The notes under the pieces are model-generated. The model was not told where the DNA came from and searched no databases. It was given only the letters and a program-made list of their open reading frames with translations. This document shows, piece after piece, positions 9,706-20,461 of a stretch of DNA of 42,634 bases. The position numbers and the translations under genes were made by a program. The stretch is from positions 1-42,634 of the forward strand of contig NZ_RXHQ01000024.1 of NCBI RefSeq assembly GCF_004138105.1, in the 5' to 3' direction. The stretch's first letter is position 1; each line of letters begins with the position of its first letter. The stretch is from Xylanivirga thermophila (lineage in GTDB: Bacteria > Bacillota > Clostridia > Caldicoprobacterales > Xylanivirgaceae).

Positions 9706-9742
9706 AATTTTAATATTGTTTTTAACAAGAAATATTAAAATT
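9706..9742 (+). terminator. AT-only hairpin after lacI
   Basis: AATTTTAATATT pairs with AATATTAAAATT across a 13-nt loop. The stem is 12 bp but contains only A-T pairs and lacks a clear T-tract, so termination is uncertain. Confidence 0.35.
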
Positions 9743-9781
9743 TAATACCCTAAATTGATTATACAGAGAGGAGATACAAAT

Positions 9782-10237
9782 ATGGATAAAGGTGTATTAG
9801 GTACGAATATGGTGACTCAAATAGGTATAATAGTAAAGGATATAAAGGAAACGTCTAAAAAATATGCCCAGTTTTTGGGTCTGCCTCAACCTGAGATTAT
9901 ATTAACAGATACCATTGATAAAACTAAGGCCACGTATAAGGGGGAGCCGTGTGTTGCAAGGGCATATCTTGCTTTCTTTAAGGTCGGAGAGTTATTAGAG
10001 ATTGAATTAATTCAACCTGATGAACATCCTTCAACTTGGAGGGAATTTTTGGATAATAAGGGGGAAGGTATACATCATATAGCATTTAATATAAAGGACA
10101 CAGGTGATAAGATCAAAAAACTGCAAGATATGGATATGCCACTACTTCAAAAAGGTGAGTATGAAGGTGGACGATATGCATATATAGATGCGTTAAAAGA
10201 CTTAAAGGTAATTATTGAAACGCTGGAGAATGACTAA
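9782..10237 (+). CDS. VOC-fold (glyoxalase/epimerase superfamily) protein
   Basis: This 151-residue protein has two beta-alpha-beta-beta-beta modules. The first begins TQIGIIVKDIKETSKKYAQF and the second GEGIHHIAFNIKDTGDKIKK. It resembles methylmalonyl-CoA epimerase-like VOC proteins. The second-module His of GIHHIAF and the late Glu of VIIETLE are present, but the first metal position, usually His, is Gln in TQIGI. The activity is unknown. ATG 9782 is chosen because GAGAGGAG lies about 8 bp upstream. A longer frame from 9755 would overlap that site. It follows lacI by 89 bp and ends before a hairpin, so it may be transcribed with lacI. Confidence 0.75.
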   Translation: MDKGVLGTNMVTQIGIIVKDIKETSKKYAQFLGLPQPEIILTDTIDKTKATYKGEPCVARAYLAFFKVGELLEIELIQPDEHPSTWREFLDNKGEGIHHIAFNIKDTGDKIKKLQDMDMPLLQKGEYEGGRYAYIDALKDLKVIIETLEND

Positions 10238-10280
10238 AATGTCTTTACTTAGGCCAAAAATACAGTTGATAAATTCATCT

Positions 10281-10311
10281 TTTAGGAGAGCGCGTATAAT
10301 GCTCTCCTAAA
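10281..10311 (+). terminator. Hairpin after the VOC gene
   Basis: TTTAGGAGAGC pairs perfectly with GCTCTCCTAAA across a 9-nt loop. The flank is AT-rich (atatatatta) rather than a pure T-run, so it is a weak intrinsic terminator. Confidence 0.6.
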
Positions 10312-10441
10312 TATATATTATTAGGATATTAAAGAGTGATAGTACTTCCATGCTTTTAGTAGATATGATGCTTTATTTTAATTTTTTGGAAATATTTGAC
10401 CTGATTCATATTTTTTTAGCCAAACTTGGATAGAAGTTATT

Positions 10442-10470
10442 TTGACAAATATTTAAAGTAAGTATATACT
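10442..10470 (+). promoter_or_regulatory. Promoter of the second transporter operon
   Basis: TTGACA (10442-10447) and TATACT (10465-10470) are 17 bp apart, the same boxes and spacing as the promoter at 144. Transcription would start near 10477, at the operator. Confidence 0.85.
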
Positions 10471-10477
10471 AGATTAT

Positions 10478-10493
10478 AGGTAAACGTTAACTT
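10478..10493 (+). promoter_or_regulatory. LacI-type operator
   Basis: AGGTAAACGTTAACTT is an imperfect palindrome centred on AACGTT, 15 bp beyond the -10 box, the same distance as at the 144 promoter. It shares GTTAACG-TTACCTA (reverse strand) with that operator. Confidence 0.7.
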
Positions 10494-10495
10494 GA

Positions 10496-10791
10496 TTTAT
10501 TTCGATTCTATGTAAAATCTATAATAACAAAAATTGTTGTAAAGATTAAGCTTTTCCTGCTATAATGAGCTCAGTTCAAGATGTTTAAACATTAAAAAAA
10601 GATAGGAAATTATTATATTTTTTAATTTAAATAATATACATATTAATATAACACAAAAATAATTTTAAACTAAATCATAAATATTTGGCCCAGCTGATTT
10701 GTTAATTTTAGCTTCATCATTTTTCTTAATACAAATTTTATTAGAAGGTAAAATAATGGAGCTATATAATAAAAAAAGGGGGCAACATTAA
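10496..10791 (+). other. Long untranslated leader of the transporter operon
   Basis: About 300 nt separate the operator from the first gene. The stretch is very AT-rich, with no open frame carrying a ribosome site and no riboswitch fold that I recognise. A TATAAT at 10561-10566 has no well-spaced -35 partner. Confidence 0.4.
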
Positions 10792-12672
10792 ATGAAAAGG
10801 TCATTAAGCAAAATGTTAGCCGTGTTTATTGCTGTTATGTTACTGACTTCTGTTTTAACTGCGTGTGGTGATGGAGATAAAAAAGTAGACGAACAAACTC
10901 CATCCAATTCTGAAAATGTAGAGCAAGAAGACAAAAGCAATGAAGAAGATGGCCAGGAATCAGAGCAAGAAGAATCTAGTGCAGAATCTGGTCAAACACC
11001 TCGAAATGAGACTCTCTATTTTTCTGGTCAGCAATGGGGTGCTGTTAATGATTTTAATCCATTATCGTCTAATTCTAACAATGCAATGATGAATGCACAA
11101 AATGATGCTGCTCGTACTCTAGTATGGGAAACTCTATTTATGTATAATCAACTCGATGGAGAATTATATCCACTTCTAGCCAAAGAATATAAACAAGAAG
11201 ATAAGGTATTTACAGTTAAGATGAATGCAGATGCAAAATGGAGCGATGGAACTCCTTTAACTGCAAAAGATGTTAAATTCACATTTGAAGTTCACAGAGA
11301 TATGAAAACTGGTCAGGCTTCAATGTGGGACTATATTGAGTCGGTAGAAGCGCCAGATGATGAAACAGTTGTTATTACAGCCAATTCTGAAAACTATAAC
11401 CCACTTAAAATCTTAGAAGTCTTGCCGAAGATGTATATCCTTCCGGAACATCAGATGACAAAACTTATAGAAAAAAATGATAAGGATCCAGACAAGGTAA
11501 AGACAGATAAAAACGAGGATTTTATAGGCTCTGGTCCATATAAACTTTATTTTACAGATGAAACTAAAATAGTTCTTATAAGGGATGATAACTACTGGGG
11601 ACAGGCTGAGTCAATGTGGGGTAAATTGCCTGCTCCAAAATATATTGCACATAATGTCTTTTCAGATAATAATGCAGGTTCAGTAGCATTTCAACAAGGA
11701 GAAGTCGATGTATCACAGCAATTTATGCCTGAAATATGGAAGATGTGGGAGGAGCAAGATCTACCCGTATCAACTTATATTGATGAACCTCCTTACTATG
11801 AGTGCGTAGCTCTCCCAACAGCTATTATCAATGTTACAAAACCAGGTCTTGATAATGTGGCAGTTAGAAAAGCTATCGCTATGGCAACTGACTATGATAA
11901 GATTGCAAAGACGGCAATGAGTGGATATACACCACTTATGAGTGAAGTACCACCATCTTTGATGAATCCAACGGATGTCGAACAAGGATTGATTAATAAA
12001 GAAGAATTAAAAGAGCTTCAATGGAAGGGCAATCAGATAGATGAAGCAAAGGCATTATTAGATGAAGCAAATATAAAGGATACAGATGGAGACGGGTATC
12101 GTGAACTAGATGGCAAAAAACTTTCATTTAAAGTTGAATGTCCTGCCGGCTGGACTGACTGGAATGCAGCTTTAGAAATGGTAGCTGCAGCAGGGGAAGA
12201 AATTGGTATTGAGATTACCACATATTTTCCAGAGGCTACGGTATGGACAGAGGATTTACAGACTGGTAATTTTGATATAATTATGAACACCTATGCAGGT
12301 GCAAGTATATCCAATCCATGGACCCGTTGCTATCAAACATTATATAGCGATGGTGGCAAAAACAAAGATGCGGATAGGGTATATTATAATTATAGCCGTT
12401 ATTCTAATAAACGAGCAGATGAAATTATTGATGCGATTCCCACGGTAACAGATGAAGGTAAGCTAAAAGAGCTATATACTGAACTAAATAAGATCTATTT
12501 GACAGATGTGCCATGTTTTGCATTGATGTATAGGCCTGGTACATTCCATACTGTAAATGAGTCTGTATGGACCGGTTTTCCTGAAAAAGATGATGGGACT
12601 AATATTCCCCCAACTGATTGCACAGATGGTTATGGCATCGCAGCATTGTATAATTTAAAGAATGTAAAATAG
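10792..12672 (+). CDS. Family 5 ABC substrate-binding lipoprotein (oligopeptide/oligosaccharide)
   Basis: This 626-residue protein has a lipoprotein signal ending in LTAC with Cys25, then an acidic Ser/Glu-rich linker (about 27-70). The SBP_bac_5 fold follows: WSDGTPLTAKDVKFTFEVHR, GSGPYKLYF, and IKDTDGDGYRELDGKKL, a loop typical of the family. Family 5 proteins bind peptides but also beta-linked oligosaccharides, as with the Thermotoga and Caldicellulosiruptor systems next to glycosidases. Here the operon continues into a full transporter and a GH3 glucosidase under a LacI-type operator, so an oligosaccharide ligand is more likely than a peptide. GGGGG precedes the ATG. Confidence 0.85.
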   Translation: MKRSLSKMLAVFIAVMLLTSVLTACGDGDKKVDEQTPSNSENVEQEDKSNEEDGQESEQEESSAESGQTPRNETLYFSGQQWGAVNDFNPLSSNSNNAMMNAQNDAARTLVWETLFMYNQLDGELYPLLAKEYKQEDKVFTVKMNADAKWSDGTPLTAKDVKFTFEVHRDMKTGQASMWDYIESVEAPDDETVVITANSENYNPLKILEVLPKMYILPEHQMTKLIEKNDKDPDKVKTDKNEDFIGSGPYKLYFTDETKIVLIRDDNYWGQAESMWGKLPAPKYIAHNVFSDNNAGSVAFQQGEVDVSQQFMPEIWKMWEEQDLPVSTYIDEPPYYECVALPTAIINVTKPGLDNVAVRKAIAMATDYDKIAKTAMSGYTPLMSEVPPSLMNPTDVEQGLINKEELKELQWKGNQIDEAKALLDEANIKDTDGDGYRELDGKKLSFKVECPAGWTDWNAALEMVAAAGEEIGIEITTYFPEATVWTEDLQTGNFDIIMNTYAGASISNPWTRCYQTLYSDGGKNKDADRVYYNYSRYSNKRADEIIDAIPTVTDEGKLKELYTELNKIYLTDVPCFALMYRPGTFHTVNESVWTGFPEKDDGTNIPPTDCTDGYGIAALYNLKNVK

Positions 12673-12721
12673 TAGATAATAGCTGATGGACATTAAATTT
12701 GAAGATTAATTTGTTACTATT

Positions 12722-12766
12722 TGATGGCCACGATATTAGGAGTATTTTATCAATTCGTGGTCATCA
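12722..12766 (+). terminator. Intercistronic hairpin after the binding-protein gene
   Basis: A 12-bp stem with one G-T wobble (TGATGGCCACGA with TCGTGGTCATCA) encloses a 21-nt loop in the 150-bp gap between the binding-protein and permease genes. There is no clear T-tract. Such hairpins often stabilise the abundant binding-protein message and lower read-through. Confidence 0.5.
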
Positions 12767-12833
12767 TATTCATATTTATCTCACATATGATTGCTGTAGA
12801 GGTTTTTAATATAAGGGATACGAGGTGATAATC

Positions 12834-13841
12834 TTGAAGGGGTATATGAAGTATTTAGGTAAGAAAATAGGATGGTATGTACTTACATTTGTAATTGCAT
12901 TGATATTAAACTTTTTATTACCACGTTTAATACCAGGAAATCCGGTAGCAAGAATTGCAAGTGGTACTATTCAAGGAATGACAGATCAAAGTGCAATAAA
13001 GGCTGTTATAGAGGAATATAACAGACAATTTGGATTAGACAAACCTATGACTACACAATTTTTTATTTATATAAAGAATTTATTAAGAGGGGATATGGGC
13101 ACTTCTTTTATTTTTTTTCCTAAAAAGGTTTCAGAAGTTATACGCTCAGCTATAGGGTGGACAATAGCCCTTCAACTTCCTGCAATAATAGTGGGCTGGC
13201 TGCTTGGTAACATTTTAGGTGCAGTTGCAGCCTATAGAAAAGGCCCTTTTGATAAGGGGATTTTGCCTTTCTTTTTATTCATAAGTAATATTCCCGCTTT
13301 TGGGATGGCGATTATTCTTTTGCTATTATTTGGTGTGTATTGGGGTATATGTCCTACCAGTGGTGGTTATGGATATGATTTGATTCCGAGTTTTTCCCTT
13401 CACTTTATCTTATCGGTAATACACCATTATCAATTGCCATTTTGGTCTATTGTATTAATCACTATCGGGGGGCAGGCAATAGGTATGAGATCTATGTCCA
13501 TCTATGAGCTCAATGCAGACTACGTAAAATATAGCCGATTCATGGGAATAAAAGATAAGACTATAGTAAAATATGTCTTTCGAAATGCTATTCTTCCTCA
13601 AATAACTGGGCTTGTACTTTCTCTTGGAACTATGGTAGGCGGAGCTTTGGTTGCTGAAACTATTTTTAGCTATCCTGGGTTGGGAACAAAAATGTTATCG
13701 GCTATTACAGGCCAAGATTACCCATTAATCTCAGGATGTACGTTAATTATTACCATAGGTGTGCTATTGGCTAATCTCGTCCTTGAAATACTATATGGAT
13801 TTCTTGATCCAAGGATAAAAGCGGCACAGCAGGATTCATAG
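12834..13841 (+). CDS. ABC permease, DppB/OppB type
   Basis: This is a classic first permease of the Dpp/Opp class: [12 protein letters not shown] near the N terminus, PRLIPGNPV, a long extracytoplasmic loop, then the core with [18 protein letters not shown] and the coupling motif [12 protein letters not shown], and the end GFLDPRI. About six membrane segments are visible. TTG 12834 is chosen because GAGGTG lies 6 bp upstream. A GTG at 12825 sits inside that site, and ATG 12846 is possible. It would form the channel with the protein at 13852. Confidence 0.85.
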   Translation: MKGYMKYLGKKIGWYVLTFVIALILNFLLPRLIPGNPVARIASGTIQGMTDQSAIKAVIEEYNRQFGLDKPMTTQFFIYIKNLLRGDMGTSFIFFPKKVSEVIRSAIGWTIALQLPAIIVGWLLGNILGAVAAYRKGPFDKGILPFFLFISNIPAFGMAIILLLLFGVYWGICPTSGGYGYDLIPSFSLHFILSVIHHYQLPFWSIVLITIGGQAIGMRSMSIYELNADYVKYSRFMGIKDKTIVKYVFRNAILPQITGLVLSLGTMVGGALVAETIFSYPGLGTKMLSAITGQDYPLISGCTLIITIGVLLANLVLEILYGFLDPRIKAAQQDS

Positions 13842-13851
13842 GAGGTGCAAA

Positions 13852-15105
13852 ATGGGACATCAATTGAAATTGGTATTTAAATCATCAAAGTTTGTTACGG
13901 GATTTATAATATTTATGACTATGTTTCTATTGGCAATACTGTTTCCGATATTTTCAATGACTAATCCCCTTGAAATGACAGGAGGTTTATTTTATAAGCC
14001 AGGAACCTATATATCTGTTGTTGATGTAGTAGAGACAAAAGATTATGACCTTAAAATGGATGTGGTATCTAATAGATTAGCAAAACATGTTACAAAAGAG
14101 GAGCAAAATTTAATGTTGGAATGGCTAACTAAATATTGCACAAAGATAAGCAAAGAAGAACTTAATAACCTAAAAACATCCCGGGATATTGTAAAATTAT
14201 GGCTGAAGTATTATGACCCCGATACCAAAATAGAAGGCGCTACCATAGCATATAAGAAAAAGTTTCCTAGATTATTTAAAAAAGTAGAAAACATATTAAA
14301 TGATGAAGGTTATATGATAACTAAAAAAGATGCAGAAACAGGGGAATTAAATGTTATTAAACAAATATCAAATAATTCCTATGTCAATACAAAGGATATT
14401 GTAAATAAAAAAACATTTGTCTTAGGAACTGATAATTTTGGAAGGGATGTATTTATAGAGTTAACCTCAGCTATAGGGAATTCTCTTAAAATTGGATTTG
14501 TTGCAGGCAGCATAGCGACCATACTCGGATTGGTTATAGGTCTTCTAGCAGGGTATGTTGGTGGATTTCTAGATAATGTTTTAACCTTTATTACTAATCT
14601 ATTTACCGTTATACCCTCATTTGTAATTTTAGTATTAATATCGGTAAGCGTAGGAGAAAAGGGTAGGGATGTTATGACTACGGCATTAGTTATAGGCATT
14701 ACATCCTGGCCATGGACAGCTCGTTCTGTCAGATCACAGACAATTTCCCTTAGAAACCGTGATCATGTTAATTTATCAAGGTTATCAGGACATAGTTTAT
14801 TTAAAATCATTTTGACAGATATACTTCCCTATGTGGCATCTTATGTTGTTATGGCATATATTTTGCAGATTGCTTCAGGGATTCTTTCGGAAGCACAACT
14901 ATCTATGATAGGATTAGGACCTAGTACCACTGAAATAGCTACTTTAGGTCTTATGCTAAATTGGGCAATGCAGTTTCAAGCACCATTATCTGGAGCATGG
15001 TGGGCATTTATTCCCGTAATTTTATCAATAGCTCTAATTACATTTTCGCTTAATCTGATGAATACAGGTCTAGATCAGATATTTAATCCCCAGTTGAGAG
15101 ATTAG
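13852..15105 (+). CDS. ABC permease, DppC/OppC type, with a large extracytoplasmic insertion
   Basis: At 417 residues this is about 120 longer than a normal DppC. The first membrane helix (about 14-36) and the hallmark LGTDNFGRDVFIEL (from residue 191) are normally 30-40 residues apart. Here about 155 charged, mostly helical residues lie between them and should be outside the cell. The rest is standard: five membrane segments and the EAA-type loop around LSRLSGHSLFKIIL. AGGAGGTG precedes the ATG, 10 bp after the previous stop. The insertion may contact the lipoprotein or gate a longer substrate. Confidence 0.85.
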   Translation: MGHQLKLVFKSSKFVTGFIIFMTMFLLAILFPIFSMTNPLEMTGGLFYKPGTYISVVDVVETKDYDLKMDVVSNRLAKHVTKEEQNLMLEWLTKYCTKISKEELNNLKTSRDIVKLWLKYYDPDTKIEGATIAYKKKFPRLFKKVENILNDEGYMITKKDAETGELNVIKQISNNSYVNTKDIVNKKTFVLGTDNFGRDVFIELTSAIGNSLKIGFVAGSIATILGLVIGLLAGYVGGFLDNVLTFITNLFTVIPSFVILVLISVSVGEKGRDVMTTALVIGITSWPWTARSVRSQTISLRNRDHVNLSRLSGHSLFKIILTDILPYVASYVVMAYILQIASGILSEAQLSMIGLGPSTTEIATLGLMLNWAMQFQAPLSGAWWAFIPVILSIALITFSLNLMNTGLDQIFNPQLRD

Positions 15106-15118
15106 GAGGTAGTTGGAT

Positions 15119-16120
15119 ATGAGTAGTACAATATTGAAGGTAGATAATTTGAAAACTAAATATATAACTAGATTTAAAGAAGATGTATATGCAGTAGATG
15201 GTGTATCATTACAGCTTGAGGAAGGCAAATCTTTGGGGATTGCAGGGGAGTCTGGATGTGGTAAATCCACCCTTGCCTTAAGTTTGATGGGATACTATTT
15301 TCCACCACTTCATTATGTAAGTGGGACGATTCAAATAGGTGATAAAGTTATCACTGATATGGATCCGGATGAAGTAAGAAAAACCATACTTGGTACTGAA
15401 ATTGCCTATATACCACAAGCTGCAATGAATGCGTTAAATCCAACACAAAAGATCATACATTTTATTGAAGATGTTGTTAATGCACATGATTCGAGCATGT
15501 CCAAAAAAGATATATATGATCTAGCTCGTGAAAGATTTGAAGCCTTGAAATTATCTGAAGAAGTATTGCAAAAGTATGCCGTTGAATTGTCTGGAGGAAT
15601 GAAGCAGCGTACTGTTATTGCAATATCAACAATATTATCACCTAAAATATTGATTGCAGATGAGCCATCTTCTGCCCTAGATGTTACATCGCAAAAAATG
15701 GTTATAAAGATGATAAAAGATATGATGGAAAAAGGATTTATAAAATCGCTAATCTTTATAACACATGAGCTCCCGCTTCTTTATAATGTAACTGATGATA
15801 TTATGGTAATGTATGCAGGAGAAATAGTTGAAAAAGGGACTGCGAAAGAAGTGGTATTCGATCCCCTTCATCCATATTCTAAAGGTTTGATGAATTCTAT
15901 AATTATACCAGAGCAAGGTATGAGGGATGTTAAATTGAGAGCGATTCCCGGCACACCCCCAAACTTAAAAAATCCACCTAAAGGTTGTCGCTTTGCAGAT
16001 CGTTGCAAATATGTTTTACCAGAATGTAGGGTTAATAAAATCGCTGAAGTTTATGAAGATGATGGACGCATGTACAGATGCCTATTGACAAGAGGGCAGT
16101 TAAGGGAGGTTGAGGCTTGA
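15119..16120 (+). CDS. ABC ATPase, DppD/OppD type
   Basis: This 333-residue ATPase has Walker [10 protein letters not shown], signature LSGGMKQR and Walker [13 protein letters not shown], and ends with the oligopeptide-transporter C-terminal domain ([19 protein letters not shown], with clustered Cys). In related proteins cysteines in this tail can hold an iron-sulfur cluster. ATG 15119 is 8 bp after AGGAGGT. The alternative TTG 15113 is too close. It powers the permeases at 12834 and 13852 with the partner ATPase that follows, whose start overlaps its stop. Confidence 0.88.
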   Translation: MSSTILKVDNLKTKYITRFKEDVYAVDGVSLQLEEGKSLGIAGESGCGKSTLALSLMGYYFPPLHYVSGTIQIGDKVITDMDPDEVRKTILGTEIAYIPQAAMNALNPTQKIIHFIEDVVNAHDSSMSKKDIYDLARERFEALKLSEEVLQKYAVELSGGMKQRTVIAISTILSPKILIADEPSSALDVTSQKMVIKMIKDMMEKGFIKSLIFITHELPLLYNVTDDIMVMYAGEIVEKGTAKEVVFDPLHPYSKGLMNSIIIPEQGMRDVKLRAIPGTPPNLKNPPKGCRFADRCKYVLPECRVNKIAEVYEDDGRMYRCLLTRGQLREVEA

Positions 16121-16929
16121 TGGCAGCAGACGATATGTTTTTAAGTGGAAGAGGGGTAACCAAAATATTTGGTTTTGGTGACAAAAAGACAGTTGCTGTA
16201 GATAGAGTGGATTTTAATTTTAAAAAAGGCGAAATTATATCTATTGTAGGTGAGAGTGGAAGTGGTAAGACCACTCTTGCAAAGATGATTTTAGGTCTTA
16301 TTAGCTTGACGGAAGGCGAAATCTTTTATAAAGGTGCTCCACGGGATATTAGTACTAGACGTAATAAGAAAGAATACTGGAAGCAGATTCAAGCTGTTTT
16401 TCAAGATCCTTTTTCTTCTTTTAACATTTTTAGAAAAATCGATACTGTTTTATTAGATTGTATAAACATGAAAGGAAATAAGGGCATTTCATATAATGAA
16501 AAAATAGAGCTTATGAAAGAAGCTTGTAGTTTCGTGAATCTGAAATTTGAAGAATTAACTAATAAATATCCATTTGAGCTTTCAGGTGGACAGATGCAGA
16601 GGTTAATGATTGCTAGAGTTTTTTTATTAAAACCCCAAATTCTAATAGCGGATGAGCCAACATCAATGATAGATGCATGTTCTCGTGCAACTATTCTTGA
16701 TATGCTCTTAAAATTGCGTGATAAAATCGATATGACCATAATATTCATTACCCATGATATAGGACTTGCATATTATGTTTCAGATTGGGTATATATTATG
16801 GAAAAAGGTATATTTGTTGAAAATGGCACTGCAGATGATGTCATTTTAAACCCTAAAGCTGATTATACTAAGAGATTAATTGGGGATGTGCCTAAAATTT
16901 ACGACAAATGGGATCTATCAATAGGCTGA
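16120..16929 (+). CDS. ABC ATPase, DppF/OppF type
   Basis: This 269-residue ATPase has Walker [10 protein letters not shown], signature LSGGQMQR and Walker [13 protein letters not shown]. It is shorter than its partner because it lacks the C-terminal oligopeptide domain. The ATG at 16120 overlaps the previous TGA by one base and GGGAGGT lies upstream, so translation is coupled. It is the last transport gene of the operon and the GH3 gene follows 77 bp later. Confidence 0.85.
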   Translation: MAADDMFLSGRGVTKIFGFGDKKTVAVDRVDFNFKKGEIISIVGESGSGKTTLAKMILGLISLTEGEIFYKGAPRDISTRRNKKEYWKQIQAVFQDPFSSFNIFRKIDTVLLDCINMKGNKGISYNEKIELMKEACSFVNLKFEELTNKYPFELSGGQMQRLMIARVFLLKPQILIADEPTSMIDACSRATILDMLLKLRDKIDMTIIFITHDIGLAYYVSDWVYIMEKGIFVENGTADDVILNPKADYTKRLIGDVPKIYDKWDLSIG

Positions 16930-17006
16930 TTATTAGTTAATATGATAATACAAAAAATAAATATACTGTAATTGTAATATGTACAAAAATAGTAGGAGGT
17001 ATTGAA

Positions 17007-19304
17007 ATGAAGGGGGATTTTAAAGGTATTATTAAGGAGATGACGCTTGAAGAAAAGGCAAGTTTATGTTCTGGCCTTGATTTCTGGCATACAAAATGTA
17101 TTAAAAGATTAAATGTTCCTTCTATTATGATGGCTGATGGTCCACATGGCCTTAGAAAGCAGGCAGATGAGACAGATCACCTTGGGTTAAATGTAAGTGT
17201 TCCTGCAACTTGTTTTCCTTCAGGTGCTACTTTGGCCTGTTCATGGGATAGATCATTGCTTGAAAAGGTGGGGGAGGCTTTAGGTGAGGAATGTCAAGCG
17301 CAAGGTGTTTCAATTTTATTAGGTCCGGCTGTTAATATTAAGAGATCTCCACTTTGTGGTAGAAATTTCGAGTATTTTTCTGAGGATCCTTATCTGTCTA
17401 GTGAATTAGCCGCAAGTCATATAAAGGGTGTTCAAAGCCAAGGTGTAGGGACTTCATTAAAGCATTTTACAGCGAATAATCAAGAGCATAAACGCTTGAT
17501 AATTGATGCTAAAATTGATGAAAGAACGCTACGAGAAATATATCTATCTAGCTTTGAAGGTACAGTAAAGCAGGCAAAACCTTGGACTGTTATGTGTGCA
17601 TACAATAAGGTCAATGGTAAGTATTGTTCTGAGAATAGATATTTATTGACAGATATTTTGAGGGAAGAGTGGGGATATGAAGGCTTCGTAGTATCTGATT
17701 GGGGTGCAGTCAATGATCGAGTAGATGCATTAATATCAGGGTTAGAACTTGAGATGCCTTCTAGTGGTGGAACAGGAGATAGGAAGATTATAGATGCAGT
17801 AAAAAAGGGCGTATTATCTGAATCGGTGTTAGATGAAGCGGTCGAAAGGCTACTTAGAATTATATTTAAGGCAATTGATAATAAGAGGGAAGGTGCCACA
17901 TATGATGAGGATGTACATCATCAATTGGCAAGGGAAGTAGCTAGGGAGTGTATGGTCCTTTTGAAAAATGAGGATGAAATTCTTCCTTTGAAAAAGGAAG
18001 GTACACTAGCAGTAATAGGCAGTTTTGCTAAATATCCAAGATATCAAGGTGGAGGAAGTTCCCACGTCAATCCTACGAGAGTAGATAGTGCGTTGGGAGA
18101 GATAAAAAAGTTAGCAGGAGCTAATATGGGAGTTTTATATGCTGATGGCTATAGATTAGATGGAGAAAGTGGTTTGTTTTCAGGTAAGGCATTTAGTTCT
18201 AATAGCGATATTGTCGATGAGACTTTAATAAAAGAGGCAAAAGAGATTGCTCAAAAAGCAGATGTGGCAGTCGTATTTGCAGGACTACCAGAGAGCTATG
18301 AGTCAGAGGCCTTTGATAGACGGCATATCAGAATACCCGAGGGACATAGACAGCTAATTGAGGAAGTGGCCGAAGTCAATAAAAATATTATAGTGATCCT
18401 TAGTAACGGGTCACCCATTGAAATGCCTTGGCTAGATCGGGTTAAAGGAGTATTGGAAGGTTATTTAGGTGGCCAGGCATTTGGAGGAGCAGTTGCAGAC
18501 TTGCTATTTGGTATTGCCAATCCTTGCGGTAAACTAGCCGAAACATTCCCTGTTAAGTTAAGTGATAATCCTTCATATTTGAACTTCCCAGGAGATGGGA
18601 CAAAAGTAGAGTATAAGGAAGGACTTTTTGTAGGTTATAGATACTATGAAGCAAAAAAGATGGAGACATTGTTTCCATTTGGATATGGATTGAGCTATAC
18701 TAGCTTTGATTATACTGATATATGGATAGATAGGGATTCCATATTGGATACTGAAGAATTAACTGTAAACATCAAGATAAAAAATACTGGTAGTGTTACT
18801 GGCAAAGAGATTGTTCAGCTCTATGTAAAGGATATTGAAAGTAGCGTAGTCAGGCCTATAAAGGAGTTAAAGGGATTTGAAAAGATAAGTCTTAAGCCAG
18901 GTGAGGAAAAGACAGTCACATTTACTTTGGGGAAGAGAGCTTTTGCCTACTACAATGAAGATATAAAAGATTGGTATGTGGAAGATGGTGAGTTTGAAAT
19001 ATTGGTTGGCGGATCTTCAAGGTGTACACCCTTAAAGGCTGTTGTATATATAAGCTCCACTGAGAAAATAAAGAAGATTTATACAAGGAATAGTACTGTA
19101 GAGGATATTATGGCTAGTCCAAAAGGGCAAAAAATACTAGAAGAGTTTATTAAAGATAGTCCTTTGGGAATCTCTGATGGTCAAATTTCAAGTGGAATGG
19201 CGGAGATGATAAAAGGGATGCCCCTTAGAAATATAGTTATGTTCAGCAATGGTCAATTTACAGATGATATGCTTAATATTCTGCTAAAAGAGTTAAACCA
19301 GTAG
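17007..19304 (+). CDS. GH3 beta-glucosidase-type glycosidase
   Basis: This 765-residue enzyme has the full GH3 architecture. An N-terminal barrel carries [29 protein letters not shown] and the nucleophile motif VVSDWGA (Asp231). The second domain has the Lys/Gly-rich [17 protein letters not shown], and a C-terminal fibronectin III-like domain runs about 590-680, then a short helical tail. There is no signal peptide, so it hydrolyses imported oligosaccharides inside the cell. GH3 enzymes of this form remove beta-glucosyl or related residues from the non-reducing end. Exact sugar specificity cannot be read. AGGAGGT precedes the ATG. It would process substrates of the preceding transporter. Confidence 0.88.
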   Translation: MKGDFKGIIKEMTLEEKASLCSGLDFWHTKCIKRLNVPSIMMADGPHGLRKQADETDHLGLNVSVPATCFPSGATLACSWDRSLLEKVGEALGEECQAQGVSILLGPAVNIKRSPLCGRNFEYFSEDPYLSSELAASHIKGVQSQGVGTSLKHFTANNQEHKRLIIDAKIDERTLREIYLSSFEGTVKQAKPWTVMCAYNKVNGKYCSENRYLLTDILREEWGYEGFVVSDWGAVNDRVDALISGLELEMPSSGGTGDRKIIDAVKKGVLSESVLDEAVERLLRIIFKAIDNKREGATYDEDVHHQLAREVARECMVLLKNEDEILPLKKEGTLAVIGSFAKYPRYQGGGSSHVNPTRVDSALGEIKKLAGANMGVLYADGYRLDGESGLFSGKAFSSNSDIVDETLIKEAKEIAQKADVAVVFAGLPESYESEAFDRRHIRIPEGHRQLIEEVAEVNKNIIVILSNGSPIEMPWLDRVKGVLEGYLGGQAFGGAVADLLFGIANPCGKLAETFPVKLSDNPSYLNFPGDGTKVEYKEGLFVGYRYYEAKKMETLFPFGYGLSYTSFDYTDIWIDRDSILDTEELTVNIKIKNTGSVTGKEIVQLYVKDIESSVVRPIKELKGFEKISLKPGEEKTVTFTLGKRAFAYYNEDIKDWYVEDGEFEILVGGSSRCTPLKAVVYISSTEKIKKIYTRNSTVEDIMASPKGQKILEEFIKDSPLGISDGQISSGMAEMIKGMPLRNIVMFSNGQFTDDMLNILLKELNQ

Positions 19305-19389
19305 CATATTTAATATTATGATATAATTGTTATATAGTTTGGTATTTATTATGCTTGCAAATATGGAGTAAATATTAGAAGGTGATAAG

Positions 19390-20397
19390 GTGAGCCAAAG
19401 AGTTACAATGAAAGATATTGCAGACAGATTGGGCGTTAGTAATGTAACTGTATCAAAGGCTTTAAATGACAAGGAAGGAGTCAGTGAAGAACTAAGGACC
19501 AAGATAAAGAAAACTGCGAACGAAATGGGTTACCGGTATAATACAGCAGCTAAATCCATAAGAAAAGGTTATAACTATAATATAGGTGTAGTTGTTGCAG
19601 AAAAATTTACAAACGATGTGCAATCTTTTTATTTTAAATTTTATCACCATATATCTAAAATACTAGAAAATTATCAATATTTCGGCATGCTGCATATATT
19701 GACCTATGCTGAAGAGAGAGAATTAATGCTGCCTAAAATGTATAATGAGATGAAAGTAGATGGACTTATCATTTTAGGGCAGATTAGCAAAGCGTATATA
19801 GAGATTTTAAAAGAAGTAGATGTGCCTGTAGTATTTTTAGATTTTTATGATGAACATGGTGAGTTTGATTGTGTAATATCTGATAATTTTTATAGTGCAT
19901 ATGAGATAACAAATTATTTAATAAATAAAGGCCACACAAAAATAGCTTTCGTAGGTAATATATATGCTACAAGCAGTATACAGGACAGATTCCTAGGCTA
20001 TTATAAATCTTTATTAGAGCATGGTATGCAATTAGACAAAGAATATATTATCAGTGATAGGGATAATGATGGCAAGTTGATAGACTTAAGTATCCCAAAA
20101 AATTTGCCTACAGCTTTTGTATGCAATTGTGATCGTATAGCATATAATTTAGCTAAAAAATTAAATGAGCAGGGATATAGGATCCCGGAAGATTGTTCAA
20201 TAGTGGGATTTGACAATGATATTTTTTCTACATTATCTGATCTTAAGCTAACAACGGTAGAAGTTAATATGAAGGAAATGGCTGAAACTGCTATTAAGAT
20301 TATTATGAGCAAAGTTCAAGATTCTAATAAAAAGTATGGTAGAGTATCAATTAAAGGAAAAATTATATATAGAGATTCGGTAGAACAAATAAAATAA
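19390..20397 (+). CDS. LacI-family transcriptional regulator (second copy)
   Basis: This 335-residue protein is a paralogue of the regulator at 8685, with the same length and the identical recognition helix VSNVTVSKALN. The effector-domain segments match too (MYNEMKVDGLIILGQISK, SIQDRFLGYYKSLLEHG). The start is GTG 19390 behind AAGGTGAT. It follows GH3 by only 85 bp with no operator in the gap, so it is probably part of the 10792 operon and self-controlled through the operator at 10478. A strong bidirectional terminator ends the unit. Confidence 0.9.
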   Translation: MSQRVTMKDIADRLGVSNVTVSKALNDKEGVSEELRTKIKKTANEMGYRYNTAAKSIRKGYNYNIGVVVAEKFTNDVQSFYFKFYHHISKILENYQYFGMLHILTYAEERELMLPKMYNEMKVDGLIILGQISKAYIEILKEVDVPVVFLDFYDEHGEFDCVISDNFYSAYEITNYLINKGHTKIAFVGNIYATSSIQDRFLGYYKSLLEHGMQLDKEYIISDRDNDGKLIDLSIPKNLPTAFVCNCDRIAYNLAKKLNEQGYRIPEDCSIVGFDNDIFSTLSDLKLTTVEVNMKEMAETAIKIIMSKVQDSNKKYGRVSIKGKIIYRDSVEQIK

Positions 20398-20417
20398 TAT
20401 TTATATAATATACATTT

Positions 20418-20455
20418 AAAGAGAGCCACAAATGCTTATGCATTGGGCTCTCTTT
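20418..20455. terminator. Bidirectional terminator
   Basis: AAAGAGAGCC pairs with GGCTCTCTTT, with an inner AATGC/GCATT stem around a TTAT loop. T-runs lie on the 3' side on both strands. It separates the convergent lacI (plus) and GH2 (minus) genes. Confidence 0.85.
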
Positions 20456-20461
20456 TTCTAA

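Noticed and set aside
10540-10566. A second promoter before the family 5 binding protein gene
   Set aside because: TTGTTG and TATAAT are 21 bp apart, which is too far for a normal promoter.
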